DNA of 29,078 bases from CAIKZZ01 sp035524595 (GTDB lineage Bacteria; Pseudomonadota; Gammaproteobacteria; Steroidobacterales; Steroidobacteraceae): the NCBI GenBank assembly GCA_035524595.1, contig DATKOP010000033.1, positions 1 through 29,078 of the forward strand, in the 5' to 3' direction. The translations under genes and the position numbers were made by a program. The notes below the pieces were generated by a model. It made no database searches and was not told the DNA's origin. It saw only the letters and a list, made by a program, of their open reading frames with translations. Shown here in pieces: positions 7,186 to 15,592 of this stretch; the stretch's first letter is position 1; the number at the start of each line of letters is the position of its first letter.

Positions 7186-8982
7186 ATGCACCAGCCTCAC
7201 CGGGCCCGGCTCGCCTCGCTCGCCGTCCTCTGGGCACTCGCGCTCGCGGCCGGTGCGCGCGCCGAGGCGCCGCCGCCGCCGGCCGCGGCGCTCGGCGCGC
7301 TGGTCGAGGCCTACTGGCAGGAGCACCTGAAGCTGAGGCCCCTGCAGGCCACCTTCCTCGGCGACCACCGCTACGACGCGGAGCTGCCGAACAACCTCTC
7401 GACCGCGCACCTCGGCCTCGAGTACGCCCTCGAGAAGCGCTACCTCGGCAAGCTGGCCGAGATCGACGACAAGCGGCTCGCCGGCCAGGACCTGCTGACC
7501 TTCGCGGTCTTCAGGCGCGGCCGCGAGCTCGACCTCGAGGGCTACCGCTACCAGGCCGAGCTGCTGCCGGTGAACCAGTTCGGCGGCCTGCCGCAGACCT
7601 TCGCGCAGCTCGGCTCCGGCACCAGCGCGCAGCCGTTCGCGACGGTGCGCGACTACGAGAACTGGCTGAAGCGGGTCGACGGCTTCGGCGTCTGGGTCGA
7701 CCAGGCGATCGTCAACATGCGCCGCGGCTCGGCGCGCGGCTACGTGCAGCCGCGGGTCGTGGTCGAGCGGCTGCTGCCGCAGCTCGAGCGGCTGATCGCC
7801 GCCGACCCGGCGCAGAGCCTGTTCATGAAGCCGGTCGCCGAGTTCCCGAAGGGCGTGCCGGCGGCCGAGCAGCCGCGGCTGCGGGCGGCGTACCTCGAGG
7901 CCGTGAGCCGCAAGATCAACCCGGCCTACCAGCGGCTGCGGGACTTCGTGCGCGACGAGTACCTGCCGCGCGCGCGCGCGACGGTGGCCTGGACCGAGCT
8001 GCCGCTCGGGCGCGAGTGGTACGCCTACCGGGTCAAGGTCGCGACCACCACCGACCTGACGCCGGAGCAGATCCACCAGGTCGGGCTCGGCGAGGTGCAG
8101 CGCATCGGCGCCGAGATGGACCGCGTGATCGCCGAGCTCGGCTTCAAGGGCGACCGCAGGGCCTTCCTCGACGCGCTGCGCGCCGACCCGCGCTTCTACT
8201 TCGACAGGGAGGAGGACCTGCTCGCCGCCTACGGCGCGCTCAAGGCGAAGGTCCGGGCGCGCCTGCCCGAGCTGTTCGACCTCGCGCCGAAGGCCGACTT
8301 CGAGATCCGGCCGGTGGAGGCGTTTCGCGCCGCGGCGCAGGCCACCGCCTCCTACCAGCAGCCGGCGGCGGACGGCTCGCGGCCCGGCATCTTCTACGTC
8401 AACACCTACGACCTGAAGTCGCGGCCCAAGTACGGCATGGAGGAGGTCTACCTGCACGAGGCCGAGCCCGGCCACCACTTCCAGATCGCGATCCAGCAGG
8501 AGCTGCCGGACCTGCCGAGCTTCCGGCGCTTCGGCGGCTACGGCGCCTACGTCGAGGGCTGGGGCCTGTACGCCGAGTCGCTCGGCCGCGAGCTTGGCCT
8601 GTACACCGACCCCTACAGCTACTTCGGCGCGCTGTCCGGCGAGATCTGGCGCGCGATCCGCCTCGTGGTCGACACCGGCATGCACGCCAAGGGCTGGTCG
8701 CGGCAGCAGGCGCTCGACTACCTGCTCGCCAACTCGGCGGTCGGCGCGACCGACGCCGCCGCCGAGATCGACCGCTACATCGCCGTGCCCGGCCAGGCGC
8801 TGACCTACAAGATCGGCGAGCTCAAGATCAAGGAGCTCAAGGCCCGCGCGCAGCGCGAGCTCGGCGCCCGCTACGACGTGCGCGCCTTCCACCGCGCCGT
8901 GCTCGGCGACGGCGCGCTGCCGCTCGACGTGCTGGACGCCAAGGTGTCGCGCTGGATTGCGACGCAGAAGGCGGCGCCCTGA
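7186..8982 (+). CDS. Secreted DUF885-family protein, putative metallopeptidase
   Basis: A 598-residue protein with a Sec signal peptide (basic MHQPHRARLA, hydrophobic core SLAVLWALALAAG, likely cleavage after ARA at residues 24-26). The body is the helical DUF885 domain. The hallmark HEAEPGHH (residues 424-431) resembles the HExxxGHH-like zinc motif of this family, and GAYVEGWGLYAE (453-464) supplies another conserved Glu-rich helix; the TGMHAKGWS and IPGQALTYKIGE-like (VPGQALTYKIGE) blocks are also typical. The family is thought to act as periplasmic carboxypeptidase-like or similar hydrolases, but substrates are mostly unknown. GGAGG sits 5 nt before the ATG. It is followed by the OmpR-type regulator after 25 bp. 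Family call is secure; biochemical role is inference. Confidence 0.88.
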   Translation: MHQPHRARLASLAVLWALALAAGARAEAPPPPAAALGALVEAYWQEHLKLRPLQATFLGDHRYDAELPNNLSTAHLGLEYALEKRYLGKLAEIDDKRLAGQDLLTFAVFRRGRELDLEGYRYQAELLPVNQFGGLPQTFAQLGSGTSAQPFATVRDYENWLKRVDGFGVWVDQAIVNMRRGSARGYVQPRVVVERLLPQLERLIAADPAQSLFMKPVAEFPKGVPAAEQPRLRAAYLEAVSRKINPAYQRLRDFVRDEYLPRARATVAWTELPLGREWYAYRVKVATTTDLTPEQIHQVGLGEVQRIGAEMDRVIAELGFKGDRRAFLDALRADPRFYFDREEDLLAAYGALKAKVRARLPELFDLAPKADFEIRPVEAFRAAAQATASYQQPAADGSRPGIFYVNTYDLKSRPKYGMEEVYLHEAEPGHHFQIAIQQELPDLPSFRRFGGYGAYVEGWGLYAESLGRELGLYTDPYSYFGALSGEIWRAIRLVVDTGMHAKGWSRQQALDYLLANSAVGATDAAAEIDRYIAVPGQALTYKIGELKIKELKARAQRELGARYDVRAFHRAVLGDGALPLDVLDAKVSRWIATQKAAP

Positions 8983-8995
8983 GCGCCGGTTGGGT

Positions 8996-9001
8996 TAGGC
9001 T
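8996..9001 (+). promoter_or_regulatory. Putative -10 (TAGGCT) of the two-component operon
   Basis: TAGGCT (4/6) ends 7 nt before the regulator's ATG, which would place +1 on the start codon itself. An inverted repeat GGCGC(N5)GCGCC lies at 8973-8987. Weak evidence; see the leaderless-transcript finding. Confidence 0.3.
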
Positions 9002-9007
9002 CGGCCG

Positions 9008-9676
9008 ATGCGCATCCTGATCGTGGAGGACGACGAGCTGGTGGCCGACGCGCTGAAGCGCGGACTGGCCGGCGCCGGCTTCGCGGTCGACCGCGTCGCG
9101 AGCGCCGAGCAGGCGGAGGCCGCGCTCGCGACCGAGGAGTTCGACCTCGCGGTGGTGGACATCGGCCTGCCGAAAGCCGACGGCCTGACGCTGGTGCGGC
9201 GGCTGCGCCGCGCCGGCAGCGGCCTGCCGGTGCTGATCCTGACCGCGCGCGACGGCCTCGCCGACCGCGTCGACGCGCTCGATCTCGGCGCCGACGACTA
9301 CCTGACCAAGCCCTTCGAGCTGCCGGAGGTCGCGGCCCGCTGCCGCGCGCTGATCCGGCGCACGCGCTCGGCCACCAGCGCCGAGCTGCACATCGGCGCG
9401 CTGACGCTCGACCTCAAGAGCCGCACCGCCGAGCTCGGCGGTGCGCTGCTCGAGGTCACGCGCCGCGAGTGGTCGATCCTCGAGTGCCTCGCGCTCGACG
9501 CCGGCCGCGTGGTCCGCAAGGAGAAGCTGCTGCGCGCGATCGCCGGCTGGGATGAGGAGCTGACGCCGAACGCGGTGGAGGTCTACGTGTCGCGGCTGCG
9601 CGCCAAACTGGGCGAGGCCGTCGCGATCCGCACCGTGCGCGGCCTCGGCTACCGGCTGGATGAGCCCGCGGCCTGA
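9008..9676 (+). CDS. OmpR/PhoP-family response regulator (QseB/TctD-like)
   Basis: 222 residues: a receiver domain (1-115) with acidic pocket EDD (7-9), phosphoacceptor D51 in AVVDIGLP, T at LILTARD and K in DYLTKPF, then a winged-helix DNA-binding domain (about 125-220) ending in VEVYVSRLRAKLG and IRTVRGLGYRL. It is a cytosolic transcription factor activated by phosphorylation. The last 17 bp overlap the kinase gene, so the two are co-translated partners. No clear Shine-Dalgarno precedes the ATG, and a -10-like hexamer sits so close that the mRNA may be leaderless. Closest family flavour is QseB/PmrA/TctD; the stimulus and targets cannot be read here. Confidence 0.93.
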   Translation: MRILIVEDDELVADALKRGLAGAGFAVDRVASAEQAEAALATEEFDLAVVDIGLPKADGLTLVRRLRRAGSGLPVLILTARDGLADRVDALDLGADDYLTKPFELPEVAARCRALIRRTRSATSAELHIGALTLDLKSRTAELGGALLEVTRREWSILECLALDAGRVVRKEKLLRAIAGWDEELTPNAVEVYVSRLRAKLGEAVAIRTVRGLGYRLDEPAA

Positions 9677-11051
9677 CCCCGGGCCCGCGGGCTCGGTCGC
9701 GCGGCGGCTGCTGACGCTGCTCTTGGTGCCGCTCGGCGGCCTGCTGCTGCTCGCGGTGCTGTTCGACTACCTGGTGGTGGTCGGGCCGATGCGCTCAACC
9801 TTCGACCGCTCGCTGGCGGACGCGGCGATCGTGTGCGCCGCCTACGTGCGCGCCGCGCCCGGCGAGCACCCGAGCCTCGAGCTGCCGCCGCCGGTGGCGG
9901 CGCGGCTCGCCGAGGCGCAGGGCTCGCGGCCGCGCTATGCGCTCTATTCCGACGACGGCCGCTGGCTGGCCGGCGACCGGCGCCTGCCCGAGCCGCCGCT
10001 CGGCGTCAGCGGCGAGGTGTTCAGCTTCACGACCACGACGCTCGCCTCCGGCGAGCGCATGCGCATCGGCTGGTACCGCTTCGAGTCGGCGGCGCAGCGC
10101 TTCGGGCTCACGGTCGCCGAGCCGATCGCCGACCGCGAGGACGCGACCCGGCCGCTCGTGACCGCGACGCTGACGCTCGACGTGCTGCAGCTGGTCGCGG
10201 TGCTCGCGTTCGTGCTGATCGGCGTGCGGCGCGGCCTCAGGCCGCTCTTGGAGTTTCGCGACGAGATCGCGAGCCGCGCGGCGCACGAGTTCGAGCCGCT
10301 CGACGAGCGGCGCGTGCCGGTCGAGATCAAGCCGCTGGTCGGGGCGCTGAACGCGCTCTTGGCGCGGGTGCGCGCCGCCGCCGAGGCGCACCAGAAGTTC
10401 GTCGCCAACGCCGCCCACCAGCTGCGCACGCCGCTCGCCGGCATGCAGGCGCAGCTCGAGCTGCTCGAGCGCGACGCCGAGGCGCTGCCGGTGCGCGACC
10501 GCGTGCGCGCGGTGCGCGAGGGGCTGAAGCGCCTCGCGCACACCGCGCACCAGCTGCTGACGCTGGCGCGCGCCGAGGGCGCGGCGACGCTGGAGCGCGA
10601 CTTCGTCGCGGTGGAGCTCGCGCAGCTGGTCGAGGAGACGGTCGCCGCGCACCTCGACCGAGCGCTCGCCCGGCAGATCGACCTCGGCGCCGACGCGGCG
10701 CCCGCGACGGTGCGCGCGGTCGAGTGGCTGCTGCGCGAGCTGCTTAACAACCTGGTCGACAACGCCCTCAACTACACGCCGGCGGGCGGCGTCGTGACGC
10801 TGCGCTGCGGGCCGCTCGCCGGCGGCGCCTTCCTCGAGGTCGAGGACGACGGGCCGGGGATCCCGGCGGCAGAGCGGCCGCGCGTCGTCGAGCGCTTCCA
10901 CCGCGCGAGCGGCGCGCCGGGCACCGGCTCCGGCCTCGGGCTCGCGATCGTCAGCGACATCGTCGCGCTGCACGGCGCGCGCTTCGAGCTCGGCAGCGGC
11001 CACGGCGGTCGCGGCACGCGCGCGCGCGTCGAGTTCACGGCGCCGGGCTAG
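9660..11051 (+). CDS. TctE/QseC-like sensor histidine kinase
   Basis: 463 residues. Membrane segment 1 is about 15-37; a periplasmic sensor of about 130 residues of the two-component-kinase N-terminal (2CSK_N/TctE) type follows; membrane segment 2 is about 168-189. The dimerisation H-box NAAHQLRTPLAG carries H253. The N-box LLNNLVDNALNYTP, G1 DDGPGIP and G2 GTGSGLGLAI give a complete ATPase domain. It should autophosphorylate and pass phosphate to the overlapping response regulator. TctE relatives sense tricarboxylates and QseC relatives sense other signals, so the ligand is open. The gene starts at ATG 9660 inside the end of the regulator gene; 74 bp separate it from the next gene. Confidence 0.92.
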   Translation: MSPRPDPGPAGSVARRLLTLLLVPLGGLLLLAVLFDYLVVVGPMRSTFDRSLADAAIVCAAYVRAAPGEHPSLELPPPVAARLAEAQGSRPRYALYSDDGRWLAGDRRLPEPPLGVSGEVFSFTTTTLASGERMRIGWYRFESAAQRFGLTVAEPIADREDATRPLVTATLTLDVLQLVAVLAFVLIGVRRGLRPLLEFRDEIASRAAHEFEPLDERRVPVEIKPLVGALNALLARVRAAAEAHQKFVANAAHQLRTPLAGMQAQLELLERDAEALPVRDRVRAVREGLKRLAHTAHQLLTLARAEGAATLERDFVAVELAQLVEETVAAHLDRALARQIDLGADAAPATVRAVEWLLRELLNNLVDNALNYTPAGGVVTLRCGPLAGGAFLEVEDDGPGIPAAERPRVVERFHRASGAPGTGSGLGLAIVSDIVALHGARFELGSGHGGRGTRARVEFTAPG

Positions 11052-11125
11052 CGGCCCGGGCGCTTGGCGCGCGCGCCCCGTGCGGCGCAAGATGGCGGCG
11101 CGGCGCGGGCCGCCGAGGAGCATCG

Positions 11126-11656
11126 ATGCGACAGCGGAACGGTTCCAGGGCATCCCGGCCGGGCGGCGCGCGCCGCGGCGGCCGCGCCGCCGCGCTCGGC
11201 GGCGCGCTGGCCGTCGCGCTGGCCGCGCTCGGCGGCTGCAGCGAGGGCGCGCCGCCCGTGCCGCCGGCGCGGATCCCGGAGCCCTACCACCTCAACCGCT
11301 ACGAGCAGTCCTTCGGCTACTCGCAGGCGGTGAAGATCGGCCGGACCGTCTACATCTCGGCGACCGTCGCCGTCGACGCCGACGGCCAGCTGGTCGGCCC
11401 GGGCGACATGGCGGCGCAGCTGGACGCGGTCTACGCCAACCTCGGCGCGACGCTCAAGGCCGAGGGCGGCGGCTTCGCGCAGGTGGTCATGGAGCGCATC
11501 TACACGACCGACATGGAGGCGCTGCTCAAGGTCGCCGACCGGCGGCTGAAGTCCTATCCCGAGGGGCAGCGCCCGGCGACCACCTGGGTCGAGGTCCGCA
11601 GGCTCGTCGACCCCGGCTTCCTGGTCGCGGTGGAGGCGGTCGCGGAGCTGCCCTGA
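11126..11656 (+). CDS. RidA/YjgF-fold lipoprotein lacking the catalytic arginine
   Basis: 176 residues. An Arg-rich n-region and hydrophobic stretch end in the lipobox LGGC (C38), so the mature protein is probably a periplasm-facing lipoprotein. Residues 60-175 form a Rid-family domain: YSQAVKIGRTVYISATVAVD, then DMAAQLDAVYANLGATL, then WVEVRRLVDPGFLVAVEAVA. Cytosolic RidA deaminates reactive 2-aminoacrylate imines using an arginine in its PARS motif (Arg105 in enterobacterial RidA). Here the matching segment reads PATTW, with T152 in that place; the conserved Glu (E170) is kept. Loss of Arg plus export suggests a role other than RidA imine hydrolysis. The ATG has GAGGAG about 7 nt upstream. 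It lies between a kinase gene and gshA with no obvious operon link. Confidence 0.85.
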   Translation: MRQRNGSRASRPGGARRGGRAAALGGALAVALAALGGCSEGAPPVPPARIPEPYHLNRYEQSFGYSQAVKIGRTVYISATVAVDADGQLVGPGDMAAQLDAVYANLGATLKAEGGGFAQVVMERIYTTDMEALLKVADRRLKSYPEGQRPATTWVEVRRLVDPGFLVAVEAVAELP

Positions 11657-11675
11657 GCGCCGCCGCGGCTTCGAT

Positions 11676-11681
11676 TACAAT
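11676..11681 (+). promoter_or_regulatory. Putative -10 (TACAAT) of gshA
   Basis: TACAAT (5/6) follows the RidA-like stop by 20 nt and predicts +1 near 11688. That leaves 3 nt before a TTG start or 21 nt before the GTG at 11709, which favours the GTG. The 8-bp palindrome GCCGCGGC lies at 11662-11669. Confidence 0.4.
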
Positions 11682-11708
11682 GACCGCCCTTTGCGTCGCG
11701 AGCGCCGC

Positions 11709-13295
11709 GTGCCTGCCCTGCGAATCGACCGTCGCTACGAGCGCCTGCTCGCCGGACTGATCAACTCCGGCGAGCGCGGCGTGCTGCTCGGCGGCCTGAA
11801 GGGCGTCGAGAAGGAGTCGCTGCGCGTCACGCCCGCCGGGCGCATCTCCCGGCGCCCGCACCCGCGCGCGCTCGGCTCGGCGCTGACGCACGAGCACGTC
11901 ACGACCGACTACTCCGAGGCGCTGATCGAGCTGGTGACGCCGACCTTCACGACCAGCTGGGAGCTGCTGCAGTACCTGACCGACCTGCACCAGTTCGTCT
12001 ACCGGCACCTCGACGACGAGCTCTTGTGGTGCACCAGCATGCCGTGCCGGCTCGACGGCGACGCCAGCATCCCGATCGCGCAGTTCGGCAGCTCCAACGT
12101 CGGCCGCATGAAGACCGTCTACCGGGTCGGCCTCGGGCTGCGCTACGGGCGCATCATGCAGGCGATCTCCGGCGTGCACTTCAACTACTCGTTCCCGGCG
12201 GGCTTCTGGGCGGTGCTGGCCGACGTGCTCGGCCGCCGCGACGCCGGCCAGGCCTTCATCTCGGAGACGTACTTCGCGCTGCTCAGGAACTACCGGCGCC
12301 ACGGCTGGATCGTCCACTACCTGTTCGGCGTCTCGCCGGCCGTGTGCCGCTCCTTCGTCGCCGGCCGCAGCGACCACGGCCTCGCGGACCTCGGCCAGGG
12401 CACGCTGTACGGCGAGTACGCGACCTCGCTCAGGATGAGCGACCTCGGCTACCGCAACAAGAGCCAGGCCGACGTCGCGATCTCGGTGAACTCGCTCGAC
12501 GACTACGTGCGCGACCTGACCGCGGCGATCTCGACGCCGAGCCCGGAGTACCAGCGGCTCGGCGTCGAGGTCGACGGCGAGTGGCGCCAGCTGAACGCCA
12601 ACCGGCTGCAGATCGAGAACGAGTACTACGCCTTCATCCGCCCGAAGCGCGTCGCGCGCTCCGGCGAGCGCCCGACCAAGGCGCTGAAGCGCGCCGGCGT
12701 CGAGTACGTCGAGATGCGCTCGCTGGACGTCAGCGCGCTCGACCCGGTCGGCGTCAACCAGAACAAGCTGCGCTTCCTCGAGGCCTTCGCGGCGTTCTGC
12801 GCGGTCGCGCCGAGCGCGCCGATCGACTCGGGCGCGCAGCTCGAGTTCGACCGCAACCACGTGACGGTCGCGCGCCGCGGCCGCGAGCCCGGCCTCGAGC
12901 TGCGCTTCGACGGCCGCGCGGTCGACATGCGCGTCTGGGCCGGCGAGATCCTGGCGGCGATGCAGGGCACCGCGGAGCTGCTCGACCACGGCGACCCGTC
13001 GCGGCCGTACTCGACCGCGCTCGCGGTGCAGGCGCAGAAGCTGAGCGACGTCGAGGCGACGCCCTCGGCGCGGCTGCTCAGGGAGATGCGCGACACGGGC
13101 GAGTCGTTCTTCGACATCGCGCTCAGGATGTCCAGGACCTACAAGTCCTACTTCACCGAGCTGCACCCGCCGAACGCGGCGCGCAGCGCCGAGTTCGCGG
13201 CGGAGGCGGAGGCCTCGCTCGAGGCGCAGGCGCGGCTCGAGGCCGCGCCGCAGCCGCCGTTTCGGGACTACCTGGCGCAGTACCTGGCCGACTGA
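11709..13295 (+). CDS. gshA: Glutamate-cysteine ligase
   Basis: A 528-residue proteobacterial class GshA (E. coli enzyme 518), which joins glutamate and cysteine with ATP as the first, rate-limiting step of glutathione synthesis in the cytosol. Recognised blocks in order are LKGVEKESLRV, ALGSALTHEHVTTDYSEALI, SMPCRL, QFGSSNVGRMKTVYR, RYGRIMQAISGVHFNYSFP, NSLDDYVRDLT, LNANRLQIENEYYAFIRPKR and VEYVEMRSLDVSALDP. I chose GTG 11709 because the predicted transcript starts near 11688; TTG 11691 adds six residues and cannot be excluded. Neither has a strong Shine-Dalgarno. The gene appears monocistronic: the 237 bp that follow hold the sigma54 control region of the export operon. No gshB is in the window. 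Confidence 0.93.
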   Translation: MPALRIDRRYERLLAGLINSGERGVLLGGLKGVEKESLRVTPAGRISRRPHPRALGSALTHEHVTTDYSEALIELVTPTFTTSWELLQYLTDLHQFVYRHLDDELLWCTSMPCRLDGDASIPIAQFGSSNVGRMKTVYRVGLGLRYGRIMQAISGVHFNYSFPAGFWAVLADVLGRRDAGQAFISETYFALLRNYRRHGWIVHYLFGVSPAVCRSFVAGRSDHGLADLGQGTLYGEYATSLRMSDLGYRNKSQADVAISVNSLDDYVRDLTAAISTPSPEYQRLGVEVDGEWRQLNANRLQIENEYYAFIRPKRVARSGERPTKALKRAGVEYVEMRSLDVSALDPVGVNQNKLRFLEAFAAFCAVAPSAPIDSGAQLEFDRNHVTVARRGREPGLELRFDGRAVDMRVWAGEILAAMQGTAELLDHGDPSRPYSTALAVQAQKLSDVEATPSARLLREMRDTGESFFDIALRMSRTYKSYFTELHPPNAARSAEFAAEAEASLEAQARLEAAPQPPFRDYLAQYLAD

Positions 13296-13310
13296 GCGCC
13301 TGCGGCTGCT

Positions 13311-13342
13311 GTCCGCGACCGTCCGCGCACTGTCCGCGGACA
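13311..13342. promoter_or_regulatory. Putative upstream activator sites: phased GTCCGCG repeats with palindrome
   Basis: GTCCGCG occurs at 13311-13317, 13321-13327 and 13332-13338, spaced 10 and 11 bp, so all face the same side of the helix. The third lies in the perfect palindrome TGTCCGCGGACA (13331-13342). The block is about 91-122 bp before the predicted sigma54 start, the usual distance for a bacterial enhancer-binding protein. The regulator encoded at 18212-19546 is the likely ligand (inference). GCGCAC (13325-13330) and GTGCGC (13346-13351) flank the palindrome, so the region could instead or additionally fold as a gshA terminator hairpin. Confidence 0.55.
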
Positions 13343-13378
13343 CCGGTGCGCGCCGCGGCGCGTCCGGCGCGCCCCGCC

Positions 13379-13391
13379 GATCAACGACTTG
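13379..13391 (+). promoter_or_regulatory. Putative IHF binding site
   Basis: GATCAACGACTTG matches the IHF consensus WATCAANNNNTTR at every position but the first, counting the four free bases. It lies about -54 to -42 from the predicted start, between activator sites and the -24 element, where IHF usually bends sigma54 promoters. It is the least GC-rich stretch in this gap. Confidence 0.55.
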
Positions 13392-13406
13392 CGCCGCGCC
13401 GCCCGC

Positions 13407-13422
13407 TGGCACGGCGCTTGCT
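13407..13422 (+). promoter_or_regulatory. Sigma54 (-24/-12) promoter of the export operon
   Basis: TGGCACGGCGCTTGCT matches the consensus TGGCACRNNNNTTGCW at every defined base, with GG (13408-13409) and GC (13420-13421) separated by the required 10 nt. The start should be near 13433. It points at the membrane fusion protein gene and requires RpoN and an ATP-driven activator, which the downstream gene at 18212 supplies. Confidence 0.85.
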
Positions 13423-13458
13423 TCTGCGCAGGGTGTCCGCCACCGCCCGCGCCGCCCC

Positions 13459-13536
13459 ATGAGCCAGCCCGCGAAGCCCCCGCCGCCGCCGACCGCCGCT
13501 CCCCCGGCGGCGCGCGCGCACGGTGCCCGGCCGTGA
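13459..13536 (+). CDS. Possible proline-rich leader peptide upstream of the membrane fusion protein
   Basis: A 25-codon frame (ATG 13459) inside the predicted 5' leader encodes MSQPAKPPPPPTAAPPAARA and five more residues. Its TGA stop overlaps the GTG start of the next gene as GTGA, the geometry of translational coupling. Five consecutive prolines would stall ribosomes without EF-P. There is no clear Shine-Dalgarno, and proline/alanine-rich frames arise by chance in such GC-rich DNA, so this is a candidate only. Confidence 0.3.
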   Translation: MSQPAKPPPPPTAAPPAARAHGARP

Positions 13537-14843
13537 TCCCGGCGCCGCGCGACGCGCCGCAGCTGACCGCGATCCGCGGCACCCAGTCGACCGACCGGCC
13601 GCTCGACCCGGCACCGGCACGGCGCCGCCGCCAGCGGCGCATCGCGGTCGCGCTCGGCGCGCTCTTGGTGCTGGCCGCGCTCGCGGTGCCGGCGCTGCGC
13701 GCGCTGCACACCGGCGAGCACGCGGTGCCGGCGGCGCAGCTCAGGCTCGCCACCGTCAGCCGCGGCCGCTTCGTCAGCGAGGTCTCGGCGCAGGGCATCG
13801 TGGTCGCGGCGCTGTCGCCGACGCTGGTGGCGCCGGCCGTCGGCAGCGTCACCTACCGCGTGCGCGCCGGCGAGCCGGTGCGCAAGGGGCAGCTGCTGGC
13901 GGTGGTCGAGAGCCCGGAGCTGCAGAACGAGTACTCGAAGGAGAGGGCCTCGCTCGAGTCGCTCGAGGCCACGCTCGCGCGCGAGTCGATCGAGAACCGC
14001 CGCAAGGTGCTCGCCAACCGCGAGGGCCGCGACGAGGCCGCGATCGAGCTCAAGGCCGCCGAGCGCGAGTGGCAGCGCGCCGAGTGGGCCTTCGGCCAGG
14101 GCGCGATGAGCAAGCGCGACCACGACAAGGCGGGCGACGTGCTCGAGGCCGCGCGCATCAAGGAGCAGCACGCGACCGCGAGCGCCGCGCTCGAGGACGA
14201 CAGCCTGGCGCTCGAGCTGCGCACCCGCCAGCTGGACCGCGACCGGCAGCGCCTCGTCTGCGACGAGCTCAAGCGCCGCGTCGCCGGCCTCGAGCTGCGC
14301 GCGCCGGTGGACGGCATCGTCGGCACGCTGGCCGTGGCCGAGCGCACCCAGGTGGCCGCGCAGGCGACCGTGATCACGGTCGTCGACCCGTCGGTCTACG
14401 AGGTCGAGTTCACGGCGCCGGACGTGTACGCCGGCACGCTCAAGCCCGGCATGCCGGCCGAGGTGTTCGTCGGCACCGACACGGCGCCCGCGACCGTGGT
14501 CGCGCTGTCGCCGGAGGTGCGCCAGGGCCAGGTCGTCGGCCGGGCGCGCTTCACCGGCGCGCAGCCGAAGACGCTCAGCCAGAACCAGCGCGTCACGGTG
14601 CGCGTGCTGGTCGACGCCCGCGACGAGGTGCTCAAGGTCGAGCGCGGCGCCTTCGTCGAGTCCGGCGCCGGCCACGTCGCCTACCGCGTCGACGGCGACC
14701 TCGCCGAGCGCGTCACGATCCACCTCGGCAACTCGAGTGCCGGCGAGGTCGAGATCCTCGACGGCCTCGCGCCCGGCGACACGATCGTCGTGTCGAGCGT
14801 CGCGGGCTTCGAGGACGCGCCGCGCGTGCGGCTCACCCACTGA
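13533..14843 (+). CDS. HlyD/MacA-type periplasmic adaptor (membrane fusion protein) of an ABC exporter
   Basis: 436 residues. A short cytosolic N-terminus containing GTQSTDRPLD, a single membrane anchor at about 35-56 (IAVALGALLVLAALAVPALR), a barrel/lipoyl half (VSAQGIVVAALSPTLVAPAV), a coiled-coil hairpin rich in Glu/Arg/Lys at about 130-250, the second lipoyl half (LELRAPVDGIVGTLAV) and a C-terminal beta-barrel/membrane-proximal domain. Such adaptors link an inner-membrane ABC transporter to an outer-membrane channel. GTG 13533 is the only start that fits: upstream sequence in this frame is Pro/Arg noise and the family N-terminus begins shortly before GTQSTDR. The ATPase gene begins 29 bp downstream with its own GAGGGA site. 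Expression is predicted to be sigma54-dependent. No TolC-like gene accompanies it. Confidence 0.9.
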   Translation: MIPAPRDAPQLTAIRGTQSTDRPLDPAPARRRRQRRIAVALGALLVLAALAVPALRALHTGEHAVPAAQLRLATVSRGRFVSEVSAQGIVVAALSPTLVAPAVGSVTYRVRAGEPVRKGQLLAVVESPELQNEYSKERASLESLEATLARESIENRRKVLANREGRDEAAIELKAAEREWQRAEWAFGQGAMSKRDHDKAGDVLEAARIKEQHATASAALEDDSLALELRTRQLDRDRQRLVCDELKRRVAGLELRAPVDGIVGTLAVAERTQVAAQATVITVVDPSVYEVEFTAPDVYAGTLKPGMPAEVFVGTDTAPATVVALSPEVRQGQVVGRARFTGAQPKTLSQNQRVTVRVLVDARDEVLKVERGAFVESGAGHVAYRVDGDLAERVTIHLGNSSAGEVEILDGLAPGDTIVVSSVAGFEDAPRVRLTH

Positions 14844-14872
14844 TTCCGGCGACCAGCCACGAGGGATACGAC

Positions 14873-15583
<711 letters not shown>

Positions 15584-15592
15584 GGCGGCGCC

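Noticed and set aside
13389..13532. Longer N-terminus for the adaptor from a TTG at 13389
   Set aside because: It would begin upstream of the sigma54 promoter at 13407-13422, and the sequence before GTG 13533 is Pro/Arg-rich without family similarity.
13459..13560. A frameshift joining the proline-rich frame to the adaptor
   Set aside because: The family N-terminus begins at about GTQSTDR, which the GTG start already includes, so no missing sequence needs explaining; a coupled leader ORF is the simpler reading.
11526..14840. A 1104-codon minus-strand frame opposite gshA and the adaptor
   Set aside because: Antisense shadow: no domain, and gshA and the HlyD-type adaptor are unmistakable on the plus strand.
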